A stretch of DNA of 53,677 nucleotides from Candidatus Gracilibacteria bacterium GN02-872 (GCA_003260325.1 MOLU01000008.1:1-53677), one strand, 5' to 3'; numbered from the stretch's first letter, positions 20,028 through 30,009 are shown. Numbers and translations: made by a program. Notes: generated from the sequence alone by a model not told the origin.

Positions 20028-21341
20028 ATGTATATTTGTTCAAATTGTTGAAATGAAAGTATAAAATGGCAAGGAAAATGTAATTTTTGCTGAGAATGGA
20101 ATACTTTGAAAGAATTCAAAGAAGAAAAAATAACTTGATGAAAACTTAAATGAGAGAAAAAAAGCTTGAGTAAACTTGAGGATATTGAAATAGAAGCCAA
20201 TCACGATAAAATTGATACTAAGTCTGAAGAATTAAATAATGTTCTTTGATGATGAATTACAAAAGGTTCTGTTATTTTGCTATCTGGTGAACCATGAATT
20301 GGTAAATCAACGATTACTTTGGAACTTGCAAAACTTGTAGATGAAAAAATAATTTATGTTTCAGGTGAAGAAACTGATTTTCAAATTGCTTCAAGAGCAA
20401 AAAGACTTGGTATTTCAGGAAAAAATATCCAACTTTTGGCTGAAAACTGTATTGAAGATATTCTTGAAACTCTTTTATCAAACAGAGCTGAAATTCTCAT
20501 AATTGACTCAATCTCAGTTATGCATTCAAAAAATATTACTTGAACAGCAGGAAGTATAAGCCAAGTTAAGTTTATAAGTGAACTTTTGGTTGCATTTGCA
20601 AAAAAAACAAATACTGCAACTTTTATAATTTGACACATCACAAAAGATGGAAATTTGGCTTGACCAAAGACTCTTGAACATTTGGTTGATACAGTTTTAT
20701 ACTTTGAATGAGATAAATATGACAATTTGAGAATTCTTAGAAGTTTAAAAAATCGTTTTTGAGCCACTTCTGAAATTTGAATATTTTCAATGACAGAAAA
20801 ATGACTTGTTGATTTAAAAAATCCTGAATTTGAATTTGTAAGTTCAAAAGAAGCTCAAGTTGGTTCAAGTTTATCGATTACAATCGAGTGAAGCAGACCT
20901 TTGATAATTGAAACAGAAAGTTTAACAACCTATACAAAATTTGGTTATCCAAAAAGAAGTGCAAGATGAATAAATTCATCAAAACTTGATTTAATAGTTG
21001 CAGTTTTAGGAAAATATAGCCAAATAAAGCTTGATTCTTACGATGTTTATACAAATATTGCAAGAGGCTTAAAAATAGAAGAACCTTGAATTGATCTTTC
21101 TATTGCGGTTTCAATAATCTCAAGTAAACTTTGAAAAAAAATAGAAAAAGATGAAGTTTTTATCTGAGAAATATCATTAACCTGAATGATTAAAAAGCCA
21201 ATTTATTTAGAAAAAAGAATAAAACAAGCTGAAAAAATATGAATTAAAAAAATATTTGTTCCAGCAGATTGTGAAATAAAATCAAAGAAACTTGAAATCA
21301 TAAAAATCAAAAATATTGAAGATTTAATAAAAAATATTTAA
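20028..21341 (+). CDS. radA: DNA repair protein RadA/Sms
   Basis: 437 residues, normal length. A C4 zinc finger (CSNCG...CNFCG) at the N-terminus precedes the RecA-like ATPase with Walker A GEPGIGKST (about residue 88), Walker B ILIIDSI and the RadA-specific KNRFG motif. A Lon-protease-like domain ends the protein (PGIDLSIAVSIISSKLG, GEISLTG). RadA promotes branch migration during recombination. The zinc-finger and KNRFG glycines are UGA-coded. One base separates it from the next gene. Confidence 0.96.
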
Positions 21342-21342
21342 T

Positions 21343-21993
21343 ATGAAAAAAACTTTTTTAAAAATTTTTTTGTTGATTATTATCTTTTTGTGAGTGAATT
21401 TTTTTGCTTACAAAACTCTTCCAATTGAAAAATATTTTCCTGAAAAAAATATCATTTTTCTAGAAAAATCTGAAACTGAGCCAAATAAGAAAAATATTTT
21501 AATTTGAAAAAATTTAAGAAAAATTTCATCAAAATGAATATTTTTAAAGTCTGATTTAGTACTTAGTACAGCGCATTGAGTAGAATCTGAAGATGATAAT
21601 TATAAAGTATTTTTTAATGAAAAGAATGAGGATCTTTTGGAAGCAAAACTTATTTTTAAAGATAAAAAAGCAGATTTGGCTTTGTTAAAAGTTGAAAATA
21701 ATGATAAAAAAGTGGAAAAAATAAACTTTTGAAAGATTTGAAAAAATGAAAAAGAAATTTATTTTTTTGATGGAACTGCTTTTACAAGAGCAGAAATAGA
21801 GAAAATTGAAGAAAATAAAATATTTGTAAAAGAGGAATTTTTACCTTGAAGTTCAGGAACTATTTTTTTTGACAAAGATAAAAAAATTGTCTGAATTTTG
21901 AGCGAATATGATTTGAAAGAAAGACTTTGAGTTGTAGTTTTGGTTGATGAAAGTATTTTTGAAAAACTTGAGAAAAAACAAAATTTTGATTAA
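21343..21993 (+). CDS. Secreted trypsin-like serine protease
   Basis: 216 residues. A signal peptide (about residues 1-22) leads to a compact trypsin-like domain. His is in STAHGVE (about residue 74), Asp in KADLALLKV (about 109) and Ser in LPGSSGTIF (about 168). The oxyanion motif is GSSG rather than GNSGG, and the domain is short, so substrate range may be narrow. It is probably an envelope protease. It overlaps in operon with radA although their roles are unrelated. Confidence 0.75.
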
Positions 21994-22043
21994 ATTTCTT
22001 CAAATAATTTAACATAGTTTTCATATATTATTTCTACGATTTT

Positions 22044-22064
22044 GCCGTCATTGACGGCTTTTTT
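22044..22064 (+). terminator. Intrinsic terminator (radA operon)
   Basis: GCCGTC-ATT-GACGGC followed by T6: a compact GC-rich stem 50 bp after the protease stop. Confidence 0.85.
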
Positions 22065-22090
22065 GATATTCTAAAAATATTTTTCAACAA

Positions 22091-22117
22091 AAAAAGTAGA
22101 TTTTTATTCTACTTTTT
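22091..22117 (-). terminator. Intrinsic terminator
   Basis: AAAAAGTAGA and TCTACTTTTT arms at the end of the convergent phosphoesterase gene; the hairpin includes its stop codon. Confidence 0.75.
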
Positions 22118-22682
22118 AAACTTTAATTTGTATTTCTTCTTTAAATTCGGAATTTACAGCATATAAGAATATTTTTCAAGAATTTACATTTAGTTTACAA
22201 ATTTTTAACAATTCGCTTTCAATAATTTTTTCAATATTTTTTCTATGTTTTTCAAAAATCTCATTATTTTCAATTTTAAAAAAAGTAGCGTGAGCCAAAT
22301 AGGGGAAATGATTATCAATTATTTCAGTCTTATTGTACTTTTTATGCAAAATATTTCTATAATTTTCTAGAGGTAAATCACTTTTAATCGTGAAATACAA
22401 AACAAATTTTTCTCAATTTTTCTTTAAAAAGTAGTTAAATCAAGAAATAAAAATTTCTTTATCAACAGAAAAATTTTTTATAAGATTTTTAATTTCTTTT
22501 TTTGCTTTTTCGCTAATATTTTTTTCTAAGTAATAAAGAGTTATGTGGCAAGATAAAGGATTTTGAAATGTAAAAAATGATTCAACATTATTTTTTCTAA
22601 AATATTTATAAACTTTCAAAAAAATATCTGACAATAATTCTGATTTCAGCTCAATTCATATAAAATGTGAGGTTTTTTGCAT
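22116..22682 (-). CDS. 2H phosphoesterase superfamily protein (2'-5' RNA ligase-like)
   Basis: 188 residues. Two H-x-T motifs about 85-90 residues apart (SCHITLYYL near 52 and AHATFFKIE near 138) are the catalytic signature of 2H phosphoesterases such as ThpR/LigT and cyclic phosphodiesterases. Overall length matches the family. The substrate is unknown; a cyclic-phosphate RNA end or nucleotide is likely from family knowledge. It starts at the ATG within TGCATAG. Confidence 0.75.
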
Positions 22683-22703
22683 AGTTTTTTAAAATTAAAA
22701 TAT

Positions 22704-22738
22704 TATAAAAAAAGTAGAGATTTTTTCACTACTTTTTT
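22704..22738 (-). terminator. Intrinsic terminator downstream of repeat copy 1
   Basis: AAAAAAGTAG and CTACTTTTTT arms with an A/T-rich loop. On the minus strand it follows the conserved core of the 200-bp repeat. Confidence 0.7.
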
Positions 22739-22742
22739 ATAT

Positions 22743-22943
22743 TTTCAACTTGGTGCATTATTCAACTCATTCAAATTTTTACAAGACAATTCTATAGTAG
22801 AATTAGTACACATAAAAAGTGAATTACTTGATAAATGTAGGATTACTATAATGAATTTTTCATAAAGTCAAGAATAAATTTTAAAATAATTGCAAAAACC
22901 AAAATACTAACTATAATCTAATAATTATTTTTAAAATAAAAAA
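22743..22943. repeat. 200-bp dispersed repeat, copy 1
   Basis: About 90% identical to 25033-25234 at a constant offset of 2290 bases. The first 80 bases are nearly unchanged (one difference), the rest drifts. The core can fold around ATTCTA-CTA-TAGAAT. Both strands are open in the core. The minus strand also encodes a hydrophobic segment (SILVFAIILKFILDF) interrupted here by a TAG, so part of it is a decayed coding tail. Confidence 0.8.
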
Positions 22944-23020
22944 TAATAAGTGCTAATAATAAAAATATTGTAATAATGCCTTTTATTGATTTTAAAGCGC
23001 TTTTATATCATCTTCATGAT

Positions 23021-23134
23021 TTAATAATATTTTTTCTTTTTTTGATAATTTTTTAAAAAATCAATCATTTCATCTGATAAAGTTTAATTTTCCTCACATA
23101 AAGTTCAATCTATATCAAAAATATGTATATTCAT
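23021..23134 (-). pseudogene. HAD-like hydrolase remnant
   Basis: It begins MNIHIFDIDGTLCEEN with the HAD motif I (DIDGT, glycine UGA-coded), is stopped by TAA at codon 17, and continues in frame as TLSDEMIDFLKNYQ. The frame is then lost. Downstream (22850-23020) the other minus frames hold membrane-helix-like fragments with stops. The start lies three bases after the HD/metallo-beta-lactamase gene, so it was probably its operon partner. Confidence 0.65.
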
Positions 23135-23137
23135 AAA

Positions 23138-24430
23138 CTAAAAATTAAAACTTAAACTATCTTTTCAAATTATTAAGTCTTTATATTTTTCCTGTAAATA
23201 ATTATATTTTCAAGCTATGTGAGAAATATGAACAACTACTAGATTTTTTGGTTTTAAAATATTTTTTAATTTTTTTAATTCTTCTATTGTGGTATGAAAC
23301 CAAATTTTTTCTAAATCTTCCAAAGTTTTTTCTTCTCAAATTTGTTTATATAATTCTAAAATTTGCTCTTTATTTTCAGAAAATCAATCAAAAAATAAAT
23401 AATCACAATTTTTTAGATTTTCTAAAATTTTTTCATCTAAATTTAAATTTGTATCACTAAAAATTCAAATTTTTATATTTCATAAAAATATAACAAATCA
23501 ACTTGTTGGAAAACCATGATTTAAAGGCAAAGGAATTATTTTTATATTTTTTTCTAAAATTATTTCTTCAAAATTTTTATAAGAAATTCTTTTTATAACT
23601 TTTTCTCATTCTAAATAATTAAAATAATTCATATTTCTAGAATTTATCTCATCATTTGAATAAAAAACTGGAATTTCTTTTCTAAAACTTAGTTCTCAAA
23701 GTCAATTTATATGGTCAGTGTGAGTATGAGTTACAAAAATATAATCTATATTTTTATAGTCAAGTTTATTTTCCAAAAATTGCAATTTTAAGTCAGGATT
23801 TGCATCAATTAAAATATTTTTTCAATTATAAGTTATAAAAATACCAAATCTTGTTCTTTTTTCTGTTTGACAAATTTCACAATTACATCATACAACAGGA
23901 GTTCAAAGTGTATCTCAACTTCAAAGGAGAATTATTTTATTATCAAAAGAAAGTATTTCTTCTAAAAAATAAAAAATTTTATTATCATGCTCTTTTTTAT
24001 ATTTCAAAACAAGATCAGCCAATTTTTTACATCTTTCAATTTCAGAAAAATTTTTTTCTTTTTTGTAAAATAAAAAATTATCATAAATATCAGCAATTTT
24101 AACAATCATAGCATCAATTCCATAATCTGAACATCTTTTTACAATATCTTCTAAAATTTCTTCTTTTGGTAAAAGATGATTTTTGGAGTTTGCTTTAACT
24201 ATTCAAGCCACATTTTTTCAAAATAAATTTTCTATTTCTTTTTCTGAAATTTTAGTATCTTCAAGTGTATCATGCAGAAGTCAAGCAATTTGAATTTCTT
24301 CAGAATATCCTTGATTCCACAAAAAAACTCAAACTCTTATAGAGTGGTAAAAAAATGGTTTTTTTTGATATTCTTTTGGAAAATATTTTGTAAATTCCAA
24401 AACTGCTCTTTCAAATATAAATCATTCCAT
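23138..24430 (-). CDS. HD-domain (RelA/SpoT-like) fused to metallo-beta-lactamase fold (PhnP-like) protein
   Basis: 430 residues. Residues 1-165 form an HD hydrolase domain like the ppGpp hydrolase part of SpoT/MESH1: His29, His53-Asp54 in GLLHDTLEDT with Glu57-Asp58, and the distal VKIADIYDN. From about residue 170 a metallo-beta-lactamase fold begins ILLGSGDTLGTPVVGCNCEIC, as in PhnP-type phosphodiesterases. It then has HTHTDHINGLGEL, a GIFSDTN segment and a late VVVHISH. The reading frame is continuous. Known families suggest hydrolysis of a nucleotide pyrophosphate followed by a cyclic or diester phosphate, but that is inference. Confidence 0.8.
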
Positions 24431-24432
24431 AT

Positions 24433-24881
24433 TTAATTATTTTGTAAAATATTAAAAATTTTAGATAATACTCTATTTTTATTTGATTCTAACCATTTTT
24501 CTCGATTTTTCAATTTTTTAGGTATATTTTTATCATTTATTAATTTATTAATAATATTTGGTAATTGATAAAAATTTTCCACTTTATGAATTAATCAAGA
24601 ATTGTCACAAAAATCCTGATAATAAGGCTCTATATTTTAAATGCTGGATGTGATTGCATTTGAATTCATTGTAGCCTCAAAGGGATTATGCTCAGTTTCT
24701 CAATAACAGTCTGAAAACATGAGTCACATAATAGTAAGCCTTTTTTTGCACACAATTCTCTCACTATACCAATTTCATTAAAAATAGTAATATTTTTCGG
24801 GATGTATGTATTTTCTAAAAAATTTTTAGGAAAAGGATGTCTCGGAACAATAGCTACCGAATATTGCAAGCTTCATAACAA
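24433..24881 (-). pseudogene. Decayed KdtA/WaaA-like glycosyltransferase
   Basis: Pieces in two or more frames reassemble the C-terminal half of a Kdo-transferase-like GT: VAIVPRHPFPKNFLE, then after a frameshift CYGETEHNPFEATMN (compare GGHNPLEPA), a stop, and finally DNSGLIHKVENFYQLPNII to the end. At least one frameshift and one in-frame stop or deletion separate them. The first half is absent. Its stop overlaps the region just before the HD fusion gene, consistent with an old operon. Confidence 0.6.
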
Positions 24882-24975
24882 TTACCACATTTCTTGATGA
24901 TATTCTCTCTAAAGTTTTTTTAAGTAATTTATTCTTTTTAGAAGATATTTTTTTGCGGAACTGGAAATAGACACT

Positions 24976-25011
24976 AAAAAAGAGCTTTATATAGAGGAGA
25001 TAAAGCTCTTT
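24976..25011 (-). terminator. Intrinsic terminator of the polyamine/glycosyl operon
   Basis: AAAGAGCTTTA and TAAAGCTCTTT arms with an 11-base loop; on the minus strand a T-run follows. It lies beyond repeat copy 2 and should end the five-gene operon transcript. Positions 24882-24975 show only short fragments. Confidence 0.75.
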
Positions 25012-25032
25012 GAATTTATAAAAGTACTAAAC

Positions 25033-25234
25033 TTTCAACTTGGTGCATTATTAAACTCATTCAAATTTTTACAAGACAATTCTATAGTAGAATTAGTACA
25101 CATAAAAAGTGAATTATTTGACAAATGTAGGATTATTGTAATGAATTTTTTATAAAGTCAAGAATAAATTTAAAAATAATTACAAAAATCAAAATACTAG
25201 CTATAATCCAATATATTATCTTTAAAATAAAAAA
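25033..25234. repeat. 200-bp dispersed repeat, copy 2
   Basis: Partner of 22743-22943. One end overlaps the stop codon of the amidohydrolase gene (25222). The minus-strand hydrophobic segment (IIASILIFVIIFKFILDFI) is uninterrupted here. On the minus strand both copies lie at the end of a transcript, just before different terminator hairpins. Confidence 0.8.
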
Positions 25235-26088
25235 TTTTCACTATTTTCTGATGCTATTTTGTTTATTGTGCTTTTTTCAAGAGAAAATAAAAAATCTAAT
25301 TCATTTCTTATATTATAATTATTAATATCATCATCTGAAAAATTTTCAAATGGCTGATCACTTCACCAAATAATATTATTTGGAAAATTTAAATATAAAA
25401 AATGTAAAACTTCTCTAGGATTACTAAAATTTATATCTAAAATATTATCTTTATTTTCAAAATTATTATAAAAATTACACATTCATAAAAAGGGAGAAGT
25501 ATCAAAAAATATATTATTTCATTTATAATTTGATAATCTCTCAAAAAAAGTTTTGGAAAATCACATCATATGTGCTACCAAAATATTTATATTTGGAAAT
25601 TTACTAGCATAATAAAAAATATTATCACAATTCTCATATCATTCAAAATTAGCAGAATGAATCAGAACAGGTAAATTATATTGTTTACAAAAAGAAGTAA
25701 TTTCTGAATTTTTAAAAAAATCACTTATATATGATTTAGTATCTAGTGTATGAAATTTTATTCAGTAAATATTATAATTTTTAATTATGTTTAAAATATT
25801 TTCTAATTGTTCTGAAACTTTTATTCTAGGGTGTAAGCAGATAAAAGGTAAAATTTTATCAAAGACCTTTTCTTTTTCTATAGAATATAATAATTCTTGA
25901 TTTTCAAACTTATATGGAATTACCGTATTTTCTGTAATGCTTGGCATAGGAAAAGTAACTATTTTATCAATTTCTCATTGATAAGAATCTATTAAATCCT
26001 TTATATTTTTATTTCTTGGAAAAAATTTTTCATTATACAAATTATTTATCTGAGTTCATACATGAGTATGTATATCATATAACTTCAT
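25222..26088 (-). CDS. Amidohydrolase-2 family protein
   Basis: 288 residues. The TIM-barrel metal-site motifs are in order: DIHTHVG at residue 5, GIKFHTLD near 115, PVLIHSAN near 145, VAHMMG near 175, FFDTSPF near 195 and IIWGSDQPFEN near 245. The family includes decarboxylases and hydrolases of small cyclic or carboxylated substrates; the substrate here is unknown. Last gene of the operon. Its ATG overlaps the preceding TAA by one base (TAATG), so translation is probably coupled. Confidence 0.85.
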
Positions 26089-27110
26089 TATTTAAAATTA
26101 TTTATTATAAATAAAACTATATTATCAAAACTAAATTTTCACTTTACAGAAAAATAATCTTTTGGATAATTTTTTAAAAACTTTTCTATAAGATAACAAC
26201 AGCCATCAATATTTTCATATAAATATTTTTCTTCAAAAAATTCAGGATAACAACATCTATTTGGTAAAACAGGAATATTTCAACATTGTATAGCTTTTAT
26301 TATTCAATATCAAAATCATTCTTGTTTTGCTGTTGATAAAACAATTTTTGATTTTCTTAAACTATCTAAATGCTTTTCTCAATATTCCAATGGACTTAAA
26401 ATTACATTATCTAAATTTTTAAACTTAAAGTATAAATCTTTTAGGTCATCTGGAAATGTTTCTAAAATCCTTTTTTTATCTATGCTTGGAAAGAAAATTT
26501 TTATATTTTTTAAATTTTTAGCTATTTCATAGAAATCAAAAACTCATTTATCATAATCAAATCTATGAGGAAAAATAACATCGTAAATTTTTGAATCAAA
26601 ATTAGCTTCTATTGTTTCATCAATTCACCAAGGTATTATAATGAATTTTGATAAGTCAATTGACTTATTATTTATATTTTCAAGAAAAAAATTTGAAGGA
26701 ATGATGACTTTGTCAAATATATCTAGCCATCATTCTTCGAAATTTTTCAACCATCTCCAAGAATATAAATCTCAAGACACAAAAGAGGCTCAGTGAAGTA
26801 AAGAAATAAATTTTACATCTTTATTTGTTCGTTCAAAAAAATATTTTAATAAATCTAATCAAGGAAAAAAGAAATCTAAAAATAAAATAGTGTCTCAAGA
26901 ATTAACATTTTCCCTTAAAAAATCCAATGTTTTTAATGCATGAGTAAAATATTCATCGGGATTTTCCAATCAATATCATTTAAACTCGCTTATAATAATT
27001 TCATTTGTTTTAAATAGTACGTTTTTACTTTCAAAAGATTTCTTAATTCAATTAAAAATATCATTAAAGCTTGAAGTTTTATATAAAATTGGAGATATAA
27101 TATAAATCAT
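26088..27110 (-). CDS. Glycosyltransferase, GT4-like
   Basis: 340 residues. The GT-B C-terminal domain is clear: VIFPHRFDYDKGVFDFYEIA starts the donor domain near residue 190 and the E-x7-E motif reads KQEGFGYGIIKAIQCGNIPV near 285. The acceptor domain includes LFLDFFFPGLDLLKYF and LLHGASFVSGD. Several motif glycines are UGA-coded. It follows the BpsA-like stop with no gap, so the pair is tightly coupled. It likely transfers a sugar onto a lipid, glycan or small-molecule acceptor made by the operon. Confidence 0.85.
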
Positions 27111-28100
27111 TTAATATCTTTTATAAATTAAATTTGAATAATTTTCATTTTGTAGATCCAAAATTTTTAATTCAAATAAAGATGAAGATGAACTAATATT
27201 TTCAGAAGAAAATTTTAAACAAAATTTTTCAAGTTTTTTATTTAAATCAGATAATTCTCTATAGTTATTTGGGAAATTATATATACTAAAATTTTTTCTA
27301 ACATTAATTAAAAATACAAAATATTTTTTCAGCAAAAAAGAGAATAAATTAGAATAATAATTTCCTAACATCATTTGATTAAAAATTATATAAAATTCAT
27401 TTGTTGTATTGTTTAAATTTTTAATTCAAAAATCAATAAAATTCATAAGTCAATTTATATTATAAGGAGGATCTGAAATAAAAGTATCAACCTTTATTTT
27501 CAGTTCTTCTTTATTTAGTATGTCTCATGAAATTATTTTAATTCAATTTTTTGTTTCTTTGTTTATTAAAAATATTAAATTCTCATCTAATTCATAAACT
27601 ATAGGAATATAAATTCAGGTATTAAATAGTTCTATAGATAATAGATCATCATCTCAAAAAATTCAAACATACATTTCTTTAACATAAGGATATTTTTCAA
27701 AAAATAATTTCACCCTATTTTGTTTCGATTCTATTGTACAAGGAAATTGATTAAATTCTGAATTTGGATTTTCATAAACTTTATTATAATATATTTTTCA
27801 ATCATATTTATTTGGTTCTAATCATTCCCATAAAAAATTTCAATTTTCTTTAATGTATAAAAATCATGAGTTTACAAGAGATTCTAAAACAATAAAATAA
27901 TTATCATAATCAAAATCTAAAGAAATTATTTCATTTATATTTTTTAAGTTTTTAATTTCAGAAACCATTCTAGAATATTTTATTATATCCAATTGATAAA
28001 GTTTTTTCCATCTTTCCAATTCAAAATCATTTTTTATATCAAGAGGAAATAATTTTTTATATTCTCAATATACAAATAATATATCACTTCTATGTTTCAT
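27111..28100 (-). CDS. BpsA-like branched-chain polyamine synthase (aminopropyltransferase)
   Basis: 329 residues, near the usual BpsA length. The diagnostic Gly-Asp-Asp-Asp motif is at residues 149-152 (FGDDDLLSIEL), followed by PIVYELDENLIFLIN for cofactor binding and the Asp-Pro-Pro-Tyr motif at 210-213 (FISDPPYNINGLMNF). BpsA transfers aminopropyl groups from decarboxylated S-adenosylmethionine to the N4 nitrogen of spermidine, giving branched polyamines, mostly in thermophiles. The operon also encodes a SpeD domain that could supply that donor. The acceptor here may differ from spermidine. Confidence 0.8.
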
Positions 28101-28102
28101 AA

Positions 28103-28540
28103 TTATAAATTTTTAAACATTACGGAATGTTCATCTGATTTAAAATATCCATTCTTTAAATGAAAATTAAATGCATTTGCATCATTTTGGACCCACAACA
28201 TTAAAGATTTTACTCATAAATCTTTCAAAAAATTTTCTACATAAAAATATATTTTCTTTCAATAACCTAATCATTGAAAATCTGAATCTATAACTATTTC
28301 TTCAATTATTGCTTGTAATCAATCTGTCCAATGAGACAAAGAAGAAATACAAAATCAAACTATTTTTTTATTTTCTTCTATAACAAAACTTGTTTCTTGA
28401 TTTTTTAAAAATTTTGATTCCAAATACTTTAAAGAGCTTTCTTTTTGAAAACTTTCAAAATAAGGATCTTTAGAATATTCTTTTTCTAAAATTTGTGAGC
28501 ACATTTCTAAGTCAGAAAGTAGCATTTTTCTTATAGTCAT
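28103..28540 (-). CDS. GNAT-family N-acetyltransferase
   Basis: 145 residues from ATG 28540 (MTIRKMLLSDLEM); a TTG start at 28573 would add 11 residues. The acetyl-CoA binding motif A is DSDFQGLGYGKKIYFYVENFL (residues about 77-98), preceded by EEIVIDS, and motif B follows with WVQNDANAFNFHLKNGYF. In this operon an amine of a polyamine or amino sugar is a plausible substrate, as for SpeG-type enzymes, but specificity cannot be read. Two bases separate it from the BpsA-like gene. Confidence 0.85.
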
Positions 28541-28562
28541 ATGATAGAAATTAAAAATTAAA

Positions 28563-29732
28563 TTATCTTTCAATTATTTTTTTATTAAAATATTTTGGAT
28601 TATAAAAATTTATTATATCTCAAAATAAGTTTATAGCATTTTTTGAATTATCATTCTCATAATTACAAACAAAAATATCTATGGTTAAATAATTATTTTC
28701 TGGCCATGTATGTATACTAATATGAGATTCTGCTAATCAAATAATTAAAGTATATGAATTTAGTCAAAACTCATATTTAAAATCTCATAAAAATTTTAAA
28801 TTATTATATTCTATACTTTCTTTTAAAAAATTTATTATTTCTGATAATGAAAAATTATATGACTTTTCAATTCAATAAAGTTCTCATAAAATATGTAATC
28901 ATTTGTTGATTTGAATATTTTCTAAATTCTCAAGCTTATAATCCAAAGATTTTAGAAAATTTATGGTATCATAATTTAAAAATTTTTCTTGCTCTAATAT
29001 AGATAAATATTGTTCTAAAAATACTCAATAATTATCATTTATTTTATGATTAACATGTATTACTGAAAAGTCTTTCAAAGAAATTCAATTATAATTGCTT
29101 TTGAATAATTCATATGTAAGTAAATCATCATCAAATGAATTAAAATCAGTATTAAATTGTCATATTTCAAAAAATGCCTCATTTTTAATAATCCCAAAAG
29201 AGGCAATAAAGCTTCTTCACAATGAAATACTATTTCAGTTATTTCTCTCGTTTCAGGTTGGTAAATATGAAGTATTTTTCAAATTTAAATATTCTTTATT
29301 TTCTAAATCAAATAATAAATTTTTTTCTATTTTTTCTATTTCTCAAGCTTTTGTCCAAAATCTTGTTGCTCAAAATCAGTAATCAAAATTATTTTTTTCA
29401 AAAAATAAATATATATTTTCTATAGAGTGATTATCAAATATAATGGTATCATCATCTAGAAATAACAAATACTTTCAAGATGAATTCAAAGCTCAAAAAT
29501 TTCTACTTTGTGGTCTATTTAATCAAGCTCTTTTGTGTACAGATATATTTATATTATTGTTATTTATAAACTTTAGTAATTCTACATAATCAACTTCTTC
29601 ACCATTATGGACTAGAATTATTTCAATATGCTCATAAAAAGATTGATTTAACAAGCTCAATAACACAAACCTGATACTTCATGATTTTTTTAAAAACGAA
29701 TCTCAAGTTGGTATGATTACAGAAATGTACAT
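28563..29732 (-). CDS. Fusion of GT2 glycosyltransferase and SpeD-type pyruvoyl decarboxylase
   Basis: 389 residues in one frame without TAA/TAG. Residues 1-235 are a GT2 (GT-A) glycosyltransferase: [32 protein letters not shown] (acidic motif 93-95) and [13 protein letters not shown] near 201. Residues about 265-389 are an AdoMet decarboxylase: GLHILGELYG, then [13 protein letters not shown] and IDIFVCN. The self-cleavage pair Glu336-Ser337, His342 and Cys357 match the known catalytic residues. Autocleavage would release the pyruvoyl alpha chain and leave the beta chain attached to the GT. SpeD relatives that decarboxylate arginine or ornithine exist, so the substrate needs testing. Confidence 0.85.
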
Positions 29733-29830
29733 CGAATAATTTTTTATTTAAATACTAAACCTCATTAGAGGCCTATAGCTTTTTATATAAAATTCTTAAT
29801 AAGAAATATTATAAGTTTTTTCTCAAGGTA

Positions 29831-29858
29831 ATTTTAGTTATATTATTACTTTTGTCAA
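29831..29858 (-). promoter_or_regulatory. Promoter of the GT2-SpeD operon
   Basis: On the minus strand TTGACA (29858-29853), 16 bases, TAAAAT (29836-29831). The transcript would start near 29824, leaving a leader of about 90 bases containing a small CCTC-ATTA-GAGG hairpin. Confidence 0.7.
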
Positions 29859-29875
29859 AAAAAATTTGTAAAATG

Positions 29876-29905
29876 AAAAAACAGTATTTATTTACACTGT
29901 TTTTT
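29876..29905. terminator. Intrinsic terminator (tRNA-Leu transcript)
   Basis: AAAAAACAGT and ACTGTTTTTT arms with a ten-base loop, usable on both strands. It separates tRNA-Leu from the operon promoter. Between it and the tRNA (29906-30009) lies only AT-rich sequence. Confidence 0.75.
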
Positions 29906-30009
29906 AGAGATTTTCTTTTCTCTTTTTAATTTATTTCAAAATAGAAATAATCTTGTTTGTAGTCAAATTTTTTCTTGTCTTTTGAAAAAATTTGATTGAG
30001 TTATTTATT

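Noticed and set aside
20381..20767. 128-codon antisense frame within radA
   Set aside because: It opposes the clearly conserved RadA ATPase frame and has no recognisable features.
22677..22865. 62-codon plus-strand frame across repeat copy 1
   Set aside because: It reads through a terminator hairpin and the other copy has a different 5' extension; kept as a repeat, with a small peptide only a possibility.
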